Shown one piece after another: positions 21,482-30,883 of a stretch of DNA of 64,000 nucleotides (positions are counted from its first letter, which is position 1; each line of letters opens with the position of its first letter). Source of the stretch: Sinimarinibacterium flocculans. Its GTDB lineage: Bacteria > Pseudomonadota > Gammaproteobacteria > Nevskiales > Nevskiaceae. The notes under the pieces were generated by a model. That model ran no database searches, was not told where the DNA came from, and saw only the letters and a list, made by a program, of their open reading frames with translations. The DNA lies in NCBI RefSeq assembly GCF_003201205.1, contig NZ_QICN01000002.1, positions 297,780-361,779 on the forward strand. The letters are read 5' to 3'. A program made the position numbers and the translations under genes.

Positions 21482-22690
21482 TCAACCGGCGATCAGGGTG
21501 ACTCGCGCATAGCGACGTGAGCCGACCTGCAGCAGGTGCGTGGCACCGGCCTTCAACGCCAAGGCACGGTCTGCGACGCGCTCATGGTCGAGCCGGACGG
21601 CACGCTGATCGATCATGCGCCCGCCTTCGGCGTTGCTGCCCACGAGACCCGCCTCGCGCAACAGTCGCGCCACCGCAATGCCCTCCGCCGGCACGGCGAT
21701 GCGCAGCTCTGGAATGTCATCCGGCAGCGCCCCCCTGGAGAACTGCGCAATGAACGCGCTGCGCGCGGCCTCGGCACTGGCCGCCCCGTGGAAGCGGGCG
21801 ACGATCTCGACGCCAAGCCGCATCTTGATGTCGCGCGGGTTGGCGCCGCCATCGACGCTGTCACGCAGACCCTTGACCACCGACAACGGCTCGAACGACA
21901 GCAGATCGTAGTAGCGCCACATCAGCGTGTCGGAGATCGACATGAGCTTGCCGAACATCTCGGAGGGCGCATCGTTGACACCGATGTAGTTGCCCAGCGA
22001 CTTGGACATCTTCTGGACGCCATCGAGTCCTTCGAGGATCGGCACGGTCATGATGCATTGCGGCTTCTGGCCGAACGCCTGCTGCAGGTGCCGCCCCACC
22101 AGCAGGTTGAACTTCTGGTCGGTTCCCCCGAGTTCGACATCGGCCTTGAGGGCTACCGAGTCGTAGCCCTGCAGCAGCGGGTAGAGAAACTCGTGGATCG
22201 CGATCGGCTGTCCGCCGGCATAGCGCTTGGCGAAATCGTCACGCTCGAGCATGCGTGCGACCGTATGCTGCGCGGCGATGCGGATGATGCCTTCTGTGCC
22301 CAGCGAGTCGAGCCAGCGGCTGTTGAACTCGATGGTCGTGCGCTCCGGATCGAGGATCTTGAACACCTGCTCGGTGTAGGTCCGCGCGTTTTCGCCGACC
22401 TGCTCCCGCGTGAGCGGCTTGCGCGTCTCGTTCTTGCCGGTCGGATCACCGATCATGCCGGTGAAATCTCCGATCAGGAACACCGCCTCGTGCCCGGCCT
22501 CCTGGAAGGCCCGCAGCCGGTTGAGCAGCAGCGTGTGCCCGAGATGCAGGTCCTTGGCAGTGGGATCGAAGCCGGCCTTGATGCGCAGCCGGCGCCCCTG
22601 CTCCCGGGCCGATCGCAACCGCGTTCTGAATTCCTCGGGGGGGATGATCTCGTCGGTACCACGCTCGAGTTCGGCGAATTCGGAGTTCAT
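21482..22690 (-). CDS. tyrS: Tyrosyl-tRNA synthetase
   Basis: The 402-residue class I synthetase carries HLGH (HIGH-type motif) in [17 protein letters not shown] in [11 protein letters not shown], and a C-terminal S4 RNA-binding domain in the last ~65 residues. It charges tRNA-Tyr. The ATG at 22690 is preferred over 22732 because family proteins begin close to it. The tyrS/mepM/anmK/erpA neighbourhood matches pseudomonad genomes. It is divergent from mepM; the 210-bp gap between them must hold both promoters, but I see no clear boxes. Confidence 0.97.
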   Translation of the reverse strand: MNSEFAELERGTDEIIPPEEFRTRLRSAREQGRRLRIKAGFDPTAKDLHLGHTLLLNRLRAFQEAGHEAVFLIGDFTGMIGDPTGKNETRKPLTREQVGENARTYTEQVFKILDPERTTIEFNSRWLDSLGTEGIIRIAAQHTVARMLERDDFAKRYAGGQPIAIHEFLYPLLQGYDSVALKADVELGGTDQKFNLLVGRHLQQAFGQKPQCIMTVPILEGLDGVQKMSKSLGNYIGVNDAPSEMFGKLMSISDTLMWRYYDLLSFEPLSVVKGLRDSVDGGANPRDIKMRLGVEIVARFHGAASAEAARSAFIAQFSRGALPDDIPELRIAVPAEGIAVARLLREAGLVGSNAEGGRMIDQRAVRLDHERVADRALALKAGATHLLQVGSRRYARVTLIAG

Positions 22691-22900
22691 GTTCGTAAGG
22701 CTCTCACCGACGGCGCGCACCGGGTATTCCACCAGTCACTCACAGGCTGCCGCCGCGGTTGCAGGGAAATGCTTGCCAACGGATAGGAACTGTGTTTCCT
22801 TACGCATCAACAAGCGGGACAAAACCATAACGACGACAGGACGCCCAGGGTGCGGGCCGCGCGACAAGTCGCGGCGATCGTTCGTTTTTTTGGGTCAGAG

Positions 22901-24280
22901 ATGAGAATTGATTATAGCCCAGCCGAGCTGGCACCCCGCCGCTCGGTCAAGCGGTCCGTATTGATCGCTTCGCTATGTGCGGTTCTGCTGGCCGCCGTCG
23001 CCTCCAGGGAAGGTGTGGCCAAGCGTCAGAGTGTCTCCGCGGACCCCGCGCTGCCGGCGGACATCGCGTCCGCACTCGAAGTGCAGAACGATGCCGCGTT
23101 CACCGAAGCTGTCCAGGCCGCCCTGGCCGACCCGTTGCCGGCCCCGGAGCCGAGCGACTGGGTCACCGTGGAGGTGCAACGGGGACAGACCCTCTCGCAG
23201 ATCTTCGAGACGCAGGGACTCGGGTTCTCGGAGTCGATCGCCGTCACCAAGCTCAGCCGCGATGCGGCGCGCCTGAAGAACCTGCGCGCCGGTGACAAGC
23301 TCCAGTTGCGCAAGTCGCCCGAGAGCCGCCTGGCCGAACTGCGCTTCGAGTTCGACGGCTCGAATACCCTGCACGTGCGCCGCGATGCCGACGACCGGCT
23401 CGAGGCAGTCACCACCGCGATCGAGTTCGAGCATCGCCAGGCCAAGGCGGTCGGCGTGATCGAGAACTCGCTGTTCCTCGACGGTCAGCGCGCAGGCCTG
23501 TCGAACCGTCTTCTGATGCAGATGGCCGAGATGTTCGGGTACGACATCGACTTCGCGCTCGACCTGCGCATCGGCGATCGCTTCGGCGTGATCTACGAAG
23601 AGCTGTATCGCGACGGCGAGAAACTGCGCGACGGCGACATCGTCGCCGCGGAGTTCGTCAACCGGGGGCGCAGCTTCCGCGCCCTGCGCTTCATCGACGG
23701 CGACGGCAACGCCGCCTACTACACGCCAGAAGGCGAATCGATCCGCAAGGCCTTCCTGCGCACGCCCGTCGACTTCGCCCGCATCAGCTCGCGGTTCAAC
23801 CCGAACCGGCGTCATCCCATCCTCAACACCATCCGTGCGCACAAGGGTGTCGACTACGCGGCCGGCGCCGGCACGCCGATCCGGGCCACCGCGGACGGCA
23901 AGGTGGAGTTCATCGGCGTCAAGGGTGGCTACGGTCGCGTGGTGATCCTCAAGCACGGCTCGCAGTACACGACCCTGTACGCACACATGTCGCGCTACCG
24001 CAGCGGGCTGCGCAACGGCTCGCCGGTGCGCCAGGGCCAAGTCATCGGCTACGTCGGCGCCTCAGGCTTGGCAACCGCTCCCCACCTGCACTACGAGTTC
24101 CGCGTCAACGGCGTGCACAAGGATCCGGTGACCGTACCGCTGCCGCGCGCGAACCCGCTGCCGCGCTCGGCGCTCGCCCAGTGGAAGGCCGAATCGGCCA
24201 CCGTGCTCGCACAGCTCGATGCGATGGCCGAGCAGCAGCTCGCACGTTCGCAGGCAGACCTGGCGCAGCAGGAACCCTGA
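22901..24280 (+). CDS. mepM: M23 murein DD-endopeptidase, MepM-like
   Basis: The 459-residue protein has an N-terminal membrane anchor or signal (residues ~20-36). An OapA/LysM-like region (about 85-165) follows with VEVQRGQTLSQIFETQG, then a linker. The LytM/M23 zinc-peptidase domain has intact metal ligands: His314 and Asp318 in HKGVDYA, plus HLHYEF with His395 and His397. It should cleave D-Ala-mDAP cross-links in the periplasm to allow wall growth. The ATG at 22901 is the first that fits the anchor. anmK follows after 9 bp, linking murein cleavage with murein recycling. Confidence 0.93.
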   Translation: MRIDYSPAELAPRRSVKRSVLIASLCAVLLAAVASREGVAKRQSVSADPALPADIASALEVQNDAAFTEAVQAALADPLPAPEPSDWVTVEVQRGQTLSQIFETQGLGFSESIAVTKLSRDAARLKNLRAGDKLQLRKSPESRLAELRFEFDGSNTLHVRRDADDRLEAVTTAIEFEHRQAKAVGVIENSLFLDGQRAGLSNRLLMQMAEMFGYDIDFALDLRIGDRFGVIYEELYRDGEKLRDGDIVAAEFVNRGRSFRALRFIDGDGNAAYYTPEGESIRKAFLRTPVDFARISSRFNPNRRHPILNTIRAHKGVDYAAGAGTPIRATADGKVEFIGVKGGYGRVVILKHGSQYTTLYAHMSRYRSGLRNGSPVRQGQVIGYVGASGLATAPHLHYEFRVNGVHKDPVTVPLPRANPLPRSALAQWKAESATVLAQLDAMAEQQLARSQADLAQQEP

Positions 24281-24289
24281 GCCTCACCG

Positions 24290-25390
24290 ATGCCGCTGTG
24301 CATCGGACTGATGTCGGGCACCAGCATGGACGGCGTGGACGCTGTCCTGTGCGAGGTCGATACCACGCGGACCCAGGTCCGGCTCAGCGCGCGGTCCACC
24401 TACACCAACGACCTGAGAAGCCGCCTGCTGGCGCTGCAGACCGACCCGGATCAACCCGTGAGTCTGCGCGAGCTGGCCGCGCTTGATCGCGCCGTCGCGG
24501 AAGCTTTCGCCGCCGCCGCGGGGGACCTGATGCGCAGCGCAGGTGACCTCGCCCGCGAGGTCCGCGTCATCGGCGCCCACGGTCAGACCGTGTTCCACGA
24601 CCCGCTCGGCGCTCGCAACAGCCTCCAGCTGGGAGACCCGGCGATGATCGCCGTGCGCTGCGGCGTGCCGGTGGCTGCGGACTTTCGTCGCGCCGACATG
24701 GCGCTCGGCGGCCAGGGCGCTCCGCTGGTGCCGGCGTTCCATCGGGCGCGCTTCGGTTCGCACGCGCCCTGCGCCATCCTGAACCTCGGCGGCATTGCGA
24801 ATCTGACGCTGATCGCCGGCGACGGTCACACGCACGGCTTCGACACCGGGCCGGGCAACGGCCTGATGGACGCATGGATCGAGCGGCATCTGGACCGGCC
24901 CTTCGACCGCGACGGAGCGTGGGCACGCACCGGCCGCGTGAACGAGACACTGTTGGAGGCCTGTCTGACCGACCCGTACTTTGCCGCCCCGCCACCGAAG
25001 AGCACCGGGCGCGACTACTTCGGTCTCCCATGGCTGGTGACGCGTCATCCGCGCGTGGACGAACTCGAGCCTGCGGACGTGCAACGGACGCTGTGCGAAC
25101 TGACGGTCCTGTCGGTCGCGTCCTCGCTGCAGCGTCAGGCGCCGCAGACCGAACGGCTGTTCGCCTGCGGCGGCGGGCGCCACAACCGCCTGCTGATGGA
25201 GCGCCTGCAGCAGGTCATGCCGTCGGCCCATGTGGACACCACGGATGCCCTCGGACTCGATGGCGATCTCGTCGAAGCCGCGGCCTTCGCCTGGCTGGGA
25301 TGGCGCCGCATCGAGGCTTTGCCGGGGAACCTGCCCGCCGTGACAGGGGCGACGCGCGAAACGGTGCTCGGCGGACTGTATCTGCCCTGA
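24290..25390 (+). CDS. anmK: Anhydro-N-acetylmuramic acid kinase
   Basis: The 366-residue sugar kinase starts MPLCIGLMSGTSMDGVDAVL, the AnmK signature. It also has IGAHGQTVFH, PAFHRARFG, LNLGGIANLTLI and FDTGPGNGLMDAWI. It opens and phosphorylates 1,6-anhydro-MurNAc during cell-wall recycling, complementing mepM just upstream and ampD at 37.5 kb. The mepM-anmK pair looks like one operon; the 3' end converges on erpA with 13 bp between. Confidence 0.97.
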   Translation: MPLCIGLMSGTSMDGVDAVLCEVDTTRTQVRLSARSTYTNDLRSRLLALQTDPDQPVSLRELAALDRAVAEAFAAAAGDLMRSAGDLAREVRVIGAHGQTVFHDPLGARNSLQLGDPAMIAVRCGVPVAADFRRADMALGGQGAPLVPAFHRARFGSHAPCAILNLGGIANLTLIAGDGHTHGFDTGPGNGLMDAWIERHLDRPFDRDGAWARTGRVNETLLEACLTDPYFAAPPPKSTGRDYFGLPWLVTRHPRVDELEPADVQRTLCELTVLSVASSLQRQAPQTERLFACGGGRHNRLLMERLQQVMPSAHVDTTDALGLDGDLVEAAAFAWLGWRRIEALPGNLPAVTGATRETVLGGLYLP

Positions 25391-25403
25391 GCCGCCGCCG
25401 GGG

Positions 25404-25736
25404 TCAGACGGTGAAGGAGTTTCCGCAGCCGCAGGTCGTGCTGGCGTTGGGGTTGCGGATCACGAACTGCGCCCCTTCCACGCTTTCCTTGTAGTCGATC
25501 TCGGCGCCCTGCAGGTACTGCAGGCTCATCGGGTCGACCAGCAGCGTCACCCCGCTGCGCTTGACCCGCGTGTCGTCGTCCTCGGCCTGCTTCTCGAAAC
25601 GAAAGCCGTACTGGAACCCCGAGCAGCCGCCGCCACTGACGAAAACGCGCAGCATCTGCTGCGGATCGTCCTCCTCCTGCAGGAGGGCGAAAACCTTCTG
25701 CGCCGCCGCTTCGGTGAAAATGACCGACTCTTCCAT
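25404..25736 (-). CDS. erpA: Iron-sulfur cluster insertion protein ErpA
   Basis: The 110-residue A-type carrier has all three cluster cysteines: Cys38 in [12 protein letters not shown], and Cys102 and Cys104 in TCGCGNSF at the C-terminus. It delivers [4Fe-4S] or [2Fe-2S] clusters to apo-enzymes. The ATG at 25736 has a purine-rich GGAAGAA upstream and gives the family length; 25757 would add seven residues. It follows the bactofilin gene on the same strand. Confidence 0.96.
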   Translation of the reverse strand: MEESVIFTEAAAQKVFALLQEEDDPQQMLRVFVSGGGCSGFQYGFRFEKQAEDDDTRVKRSGVTLLVDPMSLQYLQGAEIDYKESVEGAQFVIRNPNASTTCGCGNSFTV

Positions 25737-25757
25737 TTCTTCCGTCCTGCGAACCAC

Positions 25758-26261
25758 TCAGCCGTTGACGATGCCTTTGACCCGGCGCGCCTCGCTGAGT
25801 TCGTCGGACTGGGGGTCGCTTCCACCCTCGGCTTTCGCGGCGGTGCCGCCGCTGAAGTTCTCGGACGCCCCCGTACCGTCGTCGTGGACCAGCTGCCCGT
25901 TGACCTTGGAGCCGCTTTCCATCTCGATGATCCGGTAGAAGACGTTGCCCGTGATCCGTGCCTTCGCGGACAGCGCGATCTTCTGCGAGGCGTGCACGTC
26001 GCCGGTGACCGTACCGTTGAGCACGACGTTCGGCACCCGCACGTCACCTTCGATCGACCCATGTTCGCTCACCGACAGTGCGGCGGCCTTGTCGGCCGAG
26101 GCAATCACCTTGCCCTTGATCTTGCCGTCGACATGCAGCCCCCCGGTGAAGCGCACGTCACCGAGAATCTCGGTCTGCCGGCCGATCAGCGTATCGACGC
26201 CGACGCTCGTGCTGGTGCTGCTCTTGCTGCTGCTGTTGTTGCCGCTGTTGCCACCGAACAT
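25758..26261 (-). CDS. Bactofilin (polymer-forming cytoskeletal protein)
   Basis: The 167-residue protein has a disordered Ser/Asn-rich N-terminus (1-20) and a beta-helix core (about 23-125) made of short repeating strands with spaced hydrophobics (ILGDVRFTGGLHVDGKIKG and similar turns). An acidic disordered tail follows. This is the DUF583/bactofilin pattern. Bactofilins self-assemble without nucleotide and scaffold cell-shape or wall enzymes. It begins 2 bp after the stop of the upstream coiled-coil membrane protein gene, so the two are probably translationally coupled, and erpA follows. Confidence 0.93.
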   Translation of the reverse strand: MFGGNSGNNSSSKSSTSTSVGVDTLIGRQTEILGDVRFTGGLHVDGKIKGKVIASADKAAALSVSEHGSIEGDVRVPNVVLNGTVTGDVHASQKIALSAKARITGNVFYRIIEMESGSKVNGQLVHDDGTGASENFSGGTAAKAEGGSDPQSDELSEARRVKGIVNG

Positions 26262-26263
26262 TG

Positions 26264-27019
26264 CTAGGGACCTCCATGGCCGACCAGTCGCTCCCAGTCG
26301 AAGGATTCGTCGACGCGCGGGGAGCCGTTGCCCTCGGGCACGAGCGTCACCGTCACGCGAACAGGCTCGAAATTCCGGGGAACGGCGATCTCGCCGGCGA
26401 ATTCCTCGAAATACTTCAAGGAAAATACCAGATTCGGCACCGTATCACCGACTGAAACGTCCGCCCAGGGCAGCCGGACTTCCGCATTGCCCCGCTCGCC
26501 CACGAGCTCCAGGTCGATGCGACCGGCCACGCGCTTGTCGTGCCGCACCGACTGGATCAGCACGAGTTCGTAGGCGTACCGGTCCGGGGTCGCCGCCGGC
26601 TGCATCTTGAACTCATAGACCCGCACGCCGGCACGCGACTGCTCCGGCGCGACGATCCCGCGGTAGAAGGCGAGCTGCTCGCGCAGGTCCGAGGCCTCGG
26701 CCTGCAGGTCGCCCAGCGACGCACGCACCTCGTTGCAGGCCTCCGTGTCGATCTGCTGGGAGCGCTCGACATAGGCGACCTGTTCCTCCAGCTCGCGAAT
26801 CTGTTCGCGCGCCATGCGCAGGTCGCGCGTCAGCCCGCGGCGTTCCTCGCGCAGTTGCTCGACTTCCAGCCGCGCGTGCTCGAAATCCGACACCGTGGAT
26901 GCGCGCGTGTACAGGTAGAGCCCCCATGCGCCGAGCGCCAGCAGGAACCCGCCGCCGCCGATCAGCGCCGGCTTCAGCCACCACGGGCGCTGGCGCGCGA
27001 CGACGATACGCGGCTGCAT
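26264..27019 (-). CDS. Coiled-coil membrane protein (DUF6776-like), unknown function
   Basis: The 251-residue protein has one transmembrane helix (about 15-38), then a long heptad-rich coiled coil (about 42-120, rich in Arg, Glu and Leu). A C-terminal globular beta domain of about 110 residues lies in the periplasm. A similar protein lies between argC and erpA in pseudomonads, and I recall the family as DUF6776; the function is unknown. It is translationally linked to the bactofilin gene, and it is a reasonable inference that it tethers or positions the bactofilin at the envelope. Confidence 0.85.
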   Translation of the reverse strand: MQPRIVVARQRPWWLKPALIGGGGFLLALGAWGLYLYTRASTVSDFEHARLEVEQLREERRGLTRDLRMAREQIRELEEQVAYVERSQQIDTEACNEVRASLGDLQAEASDLREQLAFYRGIVAPEQSRAGVRVYEFKMQPAATPDRYAYELVLIQSVRHDKRVAGRIDLELVGERGNAEVRLPWADVSVGDTVPNLVFSLKYFEEFAGEIAVPRNFEPVRVTVTLVPEGNGSPRVDESFDWERLVGHGGP

Positions 27020-27031
27020 GCGGGTTCCGGC

Positions 27032-28063
27032 TCAGGGCGCCAGCGGCGGCGCGAGCAGGCCGCTGCGTTCGTCGAGACCGAACATCAGGTTCATGTTCTG
27101 AACGGCCTGGCCGGACGCCCCCTTCACCAGATTGTCGATCACGCTCAGCACGATCGCATGGGCGCCGTCCGCCGAACGATGCACGGCGATGCGGCACAGG
27201 TTGCTCGCGCGCACGCTGCGCGTCTCGGGATGCGCGCCGGCCGGCATGACGTCGACGAAGGGCTCGTCGGCATAGCGCCGCTCGAAGGTGGCCTGCAACT
27301 CGTCGAGCGGCTGCGCGAGCGGCACGTACAGCGTGGCGTGGATGCCGCGGATCATGGGCACCAGATGCGGAACGAAGCTCACGGCGACCGGGCCGCCGGC
27401 GATGCGCCCGAGCCCCTGCGCGATCTCCGGCCAGTGCCGATGCCCGGACACGCCGTAGGCCTTGAAGGAGTCACCCGCCTCGCAATACAGCGAGCCGAGC
27501 TTGGCCTCGCGGCCGGCGCCGCTGACGCCGGACTTGCAGTCGGCCACGAGCCCCTGCCGCGGCGCGAGCCCCGCTTCGAGCAGCGGCAGGAAGCCGAGCT
27601 GCACGGCTGTCGGATAGCAACCCGGATTGGCGACCAGGCGCGCCTCGCGGATGCGCTCGCGATCGACTTCCGGCAAGCCGTAGACCGCCCGCTCGAGCCA
27701 CTGGGGACTCGCGTGTTCAAGCCCGTACCACTGCTTGAACACGGCGGGATCGGAGAGACGGAAATCGGCCGACAGGTCGATGACGCGCACGCCGGCGTCG
27801 AGCAGATCGGGCGCCAGCGTCATCGCCGTGCCATGCGGCGTGGCGAAGAAAACCGCGTCGCAGCCCTTCAAGCGCTCCGCATCGGGCGCTTCGAACACCG
27901 ACTCGCAATGCCCGCGCAGATGCGGGTACAAGGCATCGGCGCGCAGGCCGGCTTCCTTGCGCGAAGTCAGCACCGTGACCCGCGCATCGGGGTGCTGCGC
28001 CAGCAGGCGCAGGAGTTCGGCGCCGGTGTACCCGGTGCCGCCGACGATTCCGACCTTGATCAT
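27032..28063 (-). CDS. argC: N-acetyl-gamma-glutamyl-phosphate reductase
   Basis: The 343-residue arginine-biosynthesis enzyme reduces N-acetylglutamyl-phosphate with NADPH. The nucleotide fold starts [16 protein letters not shown]. The catalytic Cys149 is in ANPGCYPTA, and SGVSGAGR and the [14 protein letters not shown] segment follow. It is the long (type 1) form. The gene is the first of the argC-DUF6776-bactofilin-erpA run and is divergent from hemJ. Confidence 0.97.
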   Translation of the reverse strand: MIKVGIVGGTGYTGAELLRLLAQHPDARVTVLTSRKEAGLRADALYPHLRGHCESVFEAPDAERLKGCDAVFFATPHGTAMTLAPDLLDAGVRVIDLSADFRLSDPAVFKQWYGLEHASPQWLERAVYGLPEVDRERIREARLVANPGCYPTAVQLGFLPLLEAGLAPRQGLVADCKSGVSGAGREAKLGSLYCEAGDSFKAYGVSGHRHWPEIAQGLGRIAGGPVAVSFVPHLVPMIRGIHATLYVPLAQPLDELQATFERRYADEPFVDVMPAGAHPETRSVRASNLCRIAVHRSADGAHAIVLSVIDNLVKGASGQAVQNMNLMFGLDERSGLLAPPLAP

Positions 28064-28169
28064 TCGCGCTTCACATCCGGCAAGGAGGTGCAGGGCGCAC
28101 CTGCGAAGCCGCGCATTGTACCGTCAGCGGCCTGGCATACACTGCCGTCCCCGACACCGATTCCTCGTC

Positions 28170-28586
28170 ATGCTCTGGGTCAAGGCCATCCACGTCTTCT
28201 TTGTCGTCGCCTGGTTCGCCGGGCTGTTCTATCTGCCACGCCTGTTCGTCTATCACGCCGACACCGCCGACGATTCCGGCCACGAGCGCTTCTGCGTGAT
28301 GGAGCGTCGGCTCTATGCCATCACGACGCTGGGCATGGTCGGTACCTGGGTGTTCGGCCTGTGGCTGCTGTGGCTGGTGCCCGGCTATCTGCAGATGGGC
28401 TGGCTGCACGCCAAGCTGGCGCTGGTCCTCGGCCTTTCCGCGTACCACGGCTGGCTGAAGACACGCGTGCGTGCCTTTGCGGCCCGACGCAATACGCGGA
28501 GCGCGCGCTTCTACCGGATTGCCAACGAGGTGCCTGCCGTCGCGCTGCTGGCGGTCGTCATCCTGGTCATCGTCAAGCCGTTCTGA
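28170..28586 (+). CDS. hemJ: Protoporphyrinogen IX oxidase HemJ
   Basis: The 138-residue protein has four hydrophobic helices and the HemJ hallmarks: KAIHVFFVVAWFAGLFYLPR with His8, YHADTAD, and WLHAKLALV containing the conserved His and Lys. It oxidises protoporphyrinogen IX in the inner membrane, the penultimate step of heme synthesis, replacing HemG/HemY. The ATG at 28170 starts directly at the family N-terminus. The long upstream extension of the frame is a shadow of argC. Confidence 0.94.
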   Translation: MLWVKAIHVFFVVAWFAGLFYLPRLFVYHADTADDSGHERFCVMERRLYAITTLGMVGTWVFGLWLLWLVPGYLQMGWLHAKLALVLGLSAYHGWLKTRVRAFAARRNTRSARFYRIANEVPAVALLAVVILVIVKPF

Positions 28587-28691
28587 AGGCAGAAGGGCGA
28601 AAAGCTCGCGCGCTGTTCACCTGAGTCGTGACCGTCCGTGGCTCGGCGCTCGATGCGAAGCGAGCGCCAGTGGCGCCCGCTCACGTGTCTC

Positions 28692-29174
28692 TCACCCTTC
28701 GCTCATCTCCCCGCAGGCGAACTGCACGAAGTTCTGCAGGCCCATGCGCTCGATCAGGCCAAGCTGCTCCTCGATCCAGTCGATGTGCTCTTCCTCGCTC
28801 TCCTGGATCTCCACCAGCAACTCGCGCGTCACGTAGTCACGCACGCTCTCGCAGTAGGCGATGGCCTCCTGGTACATCGGATGCGCTTCCTTCTCCCGCT
28901 TGAGGTCGCATTCGAGGATCTCCTTGACGTCCTCGCCGATGTAGAGCTTGCCCAGATCCTGCAGGTTGGGCAGCCCCTCGAGGAACAGGATGCGCGCGAT
29001 GAGCTTGTCCGCGTGCTTCATCTCGTCGATGGATTCCTCGTACTCGTGCTTGCCGAGCCGCTTCATGCCCCAGTTGTTGAGCATGCGGGCGTGCAGGAAG
29101 TACTGGTTGATCGAGGTCAGCTCGTTCTTCAGCGCCTGGTTGAGAAACTCGATGACTTTCGCGTCACCACGCAT
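28692..29174 (-). CDS. bfr: Bacterioferritin
   Basis: The 160-residue heme ferritin keeps the ferroxidase ligands Glu18, Glu51, His54, the later Glu, and EEEHIDW. Heme ligand Met52 in DEMKHAD has the same numbering as in E. coli. It stores iron as a ferric mineral in a 24-mer. It is followed upstream on the strand by bfd, whose product releases that iron. A GGCGCTCG / CGAGCGCC hairpin without U run lies 3' at about 28647-28670. Confidence 0.97.
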   Translation of the reverse strand: MRGDAKVIEFLNQALKNELTSINQYFLHARMLNNWGMKRLGKHEYEESIDEMKHADKLIARILFLEGLPNLQDLGKLYIGEDVKEILECDLKREKEAHPMYQEAIAYCESVRDYVTRELLVEIQESEEEHIDWIEEQLGLIERMGLQNFVQFACGEMSEG

Positions 29175-29288
29175 CGTTCCGCTCCTTGGTCAATGTCGGA
29201 GCGAGTATAGGCAGCGTGAAAAACCCGTGACGAAATCTCGACGGGAGAAGAAGCGCTTAGGATTCTCAATTGCGCCCCGGGACGAGGC

Positions 29289-29519
29289 TCAGGCGACCGC
29301 CGCGACTCCGCCCGCGAGCGTCAGCGTCGCCGGAGACAGCGCGCTCGTGCAGCTCGACAGCTCCTGCTCCAGCAGCTCCCGTGCGGCAGGCACGCACTTG
29401 CCGCAGCAGGTGCCGACGCCGTGGCTGCGGGACAGCTCGCGCAGGCTGACCACACCCTGCTCGCGGATGGCGCGGCGGGCGGTGCGCTCGGAGACGGCTT
29501 TGCAGACGCAGAGATACAT
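29289..29519 (-). CDS. bfd: Bacterioferritin-associated ferredoxin
   Basis: The 76-residue [2Fe-2S] protein starts MYLCVCKAVSERT, with Cys4 and Cys6, and has the second pair in GTCCGKC (Cys39 and Cys42, with Cys38 adjacent). Bfd donates electrons to Bfr heme so that stored iron is released. The promoter overlaps a Fur box and its predicted transcription start is only ~3 nt from the ATG; no Shine-Dalgarno is visible. A longer in-frame start at 29558 would run through the promoter and is rejected. Confidence 0.95.
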   Translation of the reverse strand: MYLCVCKAVSERTARRAIREQGVVSLRELSRSHGVGTCCGKCVPAARELLEQELSSCTSALSPATLTLAGGVAAVA

Positions 29520-29528
29520 GGCGTCGCA

Positions 29529-29558
29529 ATCGTAAAATCGAATGAGAACGATTGTCAA
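29529..29558 (-). promoter_or_regulatory. bfd promoter
   Basis: A perfect TTGACA (29553-29558) and TACGAT (29529-29534) are 18 bp apart on the minus strand. Initiation near 29522 would place the start codon almost at the 5' end of the transcript. Confidence 0.7.
29541..29556. promoter_or_regulatory. Fur box over the bfd promoter
   Basis: AATGAGAACGATTGTC matches AATGATAATCATTATC at 12 of 16 positions. It covers the spacer and part of the -35 element, so iron-loaded Fur should repress bfd, as in other gammaproteobacteria. Confidence 0.75.
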
Positions 29559-29591
29559 CGCGAATCAGCCTGACGGCCGATGTCCGACGGC

Positions 29592-30104
29592 TCAGGCGGC
29601 GATCGCGCTGCGCCGCACCGGTTCGCGCGGTTCGATCCCCATCAAGGGCGCCAGTTCGTTGAGGGCGCGACGGTATACGTCCCGCTTGAACTCGACCACT
29701 TCCTCGATCGGATGCCAGTAGTCGACCCAGCGCCAGCCGTCGAATTCCGGCTTGCCCGTGGCGTCGAAGCGCACGGCGGCCTCGGCGCCGATGAGCCTCA
29801 GGGCGAACCACTTCTGCTTCTGGCCAATGCAGGTGCGGCCGCGCGAACGCCGCAGATAGCGGTTGGGCAGACGGTAGCGCAGCCAGCCCGTGGTCATCCC
29901 GAGGATCCGCACATGCTCGGGCAGCAGGCCCAGTTCCTCGTGCAGCTCACGGAAGAGCGCCTCGCGCGGCGACTCGCCGCGCTGGATGCCGCCCTGGGGG
30001 AACTGCCAGGCCTCTTGGTTGACCCGCTTGGCCCACAGCAAACGCCCGTCCGTGCCGCTGAGCACGATCCCGACGTTCGGCCGAAAGCCATCCGAATCAA
30101 TCAC
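29592..30104 (-). CDS. rppH: RNA pyrophosphohydrolase RppH
   Basis: The 170-residue Nudix enzyme begins [15 protein letters not shown] and has an intact Nudix box, [20 protein letters not shown] followed by LG. The family-specific [10 protein letters not shown] and CIGQKQKWF segments follow. It removes pyrophosphate from mRNA 5' ends to trigger decay. The common partner ptsP is not adjacent. The 125 bp upstream are shared with a divergent HAD phosphatase gene. Confidence 0.96.
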   Translation of the reverse strand: MIDSDGFRPNVGIVLSGTDGRLLWAKRVNQEAWQFPQGGIQRGESPREALFRELHEELGLLPEHVRILGMTTGWLRYRLPNRYLRRSRGRTCIGQKQKWFALRLIGAEAAVRFDATGKPEFDGWRWVDYWHPIEEVVEFKRDVYRRALNELAPLMGIEPREPVRRSAIAA

Positions 30105-30229
30105 TTGGTTGAACCAACCTGTGCATGTCTGGTCAATTTTTCCACAGCGCGGCGAGTACCGGCAATGCTGCTATGCTCGCGCGCCGTGCTGCCGCTGCAT
30201 GCGCAGGCCGCGCCCATGCCTCCGCCGCC

Positions 30230-30883
30230 ATGAATCTCGCCGTCTTCGATCTCGACAACACGCTGCTCGCCGGAGACAGCGATTACCTGTGGGGCGTCTT
30301 CCTGGTCGAGAACGGCGTCGTCGATTCCGCCCACTACGCGCGCAGCAACGAGCGCTTCTACCGCGAGTATCAGGCCGGGACCCTGGATATCCACGCCTAC
30401 GGCGCCTTCGTGCTGCAACCGCTGGTCGAGCGCGACACCAGCTTCATGAAGGAGCTGCGGCAGCGCTTCATCGACGAGCGGGTCGCGCCGATGGTGGCTC
30501 CGGGCGCGGCCGCGCTGCTCGACCGGCACCGCCGCGATGGCGACACGCTGCTGATCACCACGGCAACCAACCGCTTCGTCGTCGAGCCGATCGCCGAGAT
30601 GCTCGGTGTACCGAACCTGCTGGCCACCGACCCGGAAATCGTCGACGGCCGTTATACCGGCCGGCTGCAGGGAACGCCGAACTTCCAGGCGGGCAAGGTC
30701 ACGCGGCTGCGCGCATGGATGGCCTCACAAGGCCAGCGCTTCGACGGCATCTGCGCGTACAGCGACTCGCACAACGACCTGCCGCTGTTGCAGATGGCCG
30801 ATCGCGCGGTCGCGGTAGACCCCGACCCCACCCTGCGGGCCGCCGCGCTCGAGCGCGGCTGGGACGTGATCAGCCTGCGCTGA
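30230..30883 (+). CDS. HAD-IB family phosphatase
   Basis: The 217-residue protein has the four HAD motifs: FDLDNTLL (nucleophile Asp6), ITTAT, a Lys in QAGKV, and YSDSHNDLPLL. The cap is the C1 type of the phosphoserine phosphatase/HAD-IB group. Histidinol-phosphatase or phosphoserine-phosphatase-like activity is possible but cannot be set from sequence. The ATG at 30230 lies at the family N-terminus. The gene ends inside the 3' end of the convergent inositol-monophosphatase-type gene (14-bp overlap). Confidence 0.9.
   Translation: MNLAVFDLDNTLLAGDSDYLWGVFLVENGVVDSAHYARSNERFYREYQAGTLDIHAYGAFVLQPLVERDTSFMKELRQRFIDERVAPMVAPGAAALLDRHRRDGDTLLITTATNRFVVEPIAEMLGVPNLLATDPEIVDGRYTGRLQGTPNFQAGKVTRLRAWMASQGQRFDGICAYSDSHNDLPLLQMADRAVAVDPDPTLRAAALERGWDVISLR

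Noticed and set aside
28640-28672. Small hairpin between hemJ and bfr as a regulated element
   Set aside because: An eight-base-pair stem with no U run or conserved motif; at most a weak terminator for converging genes.
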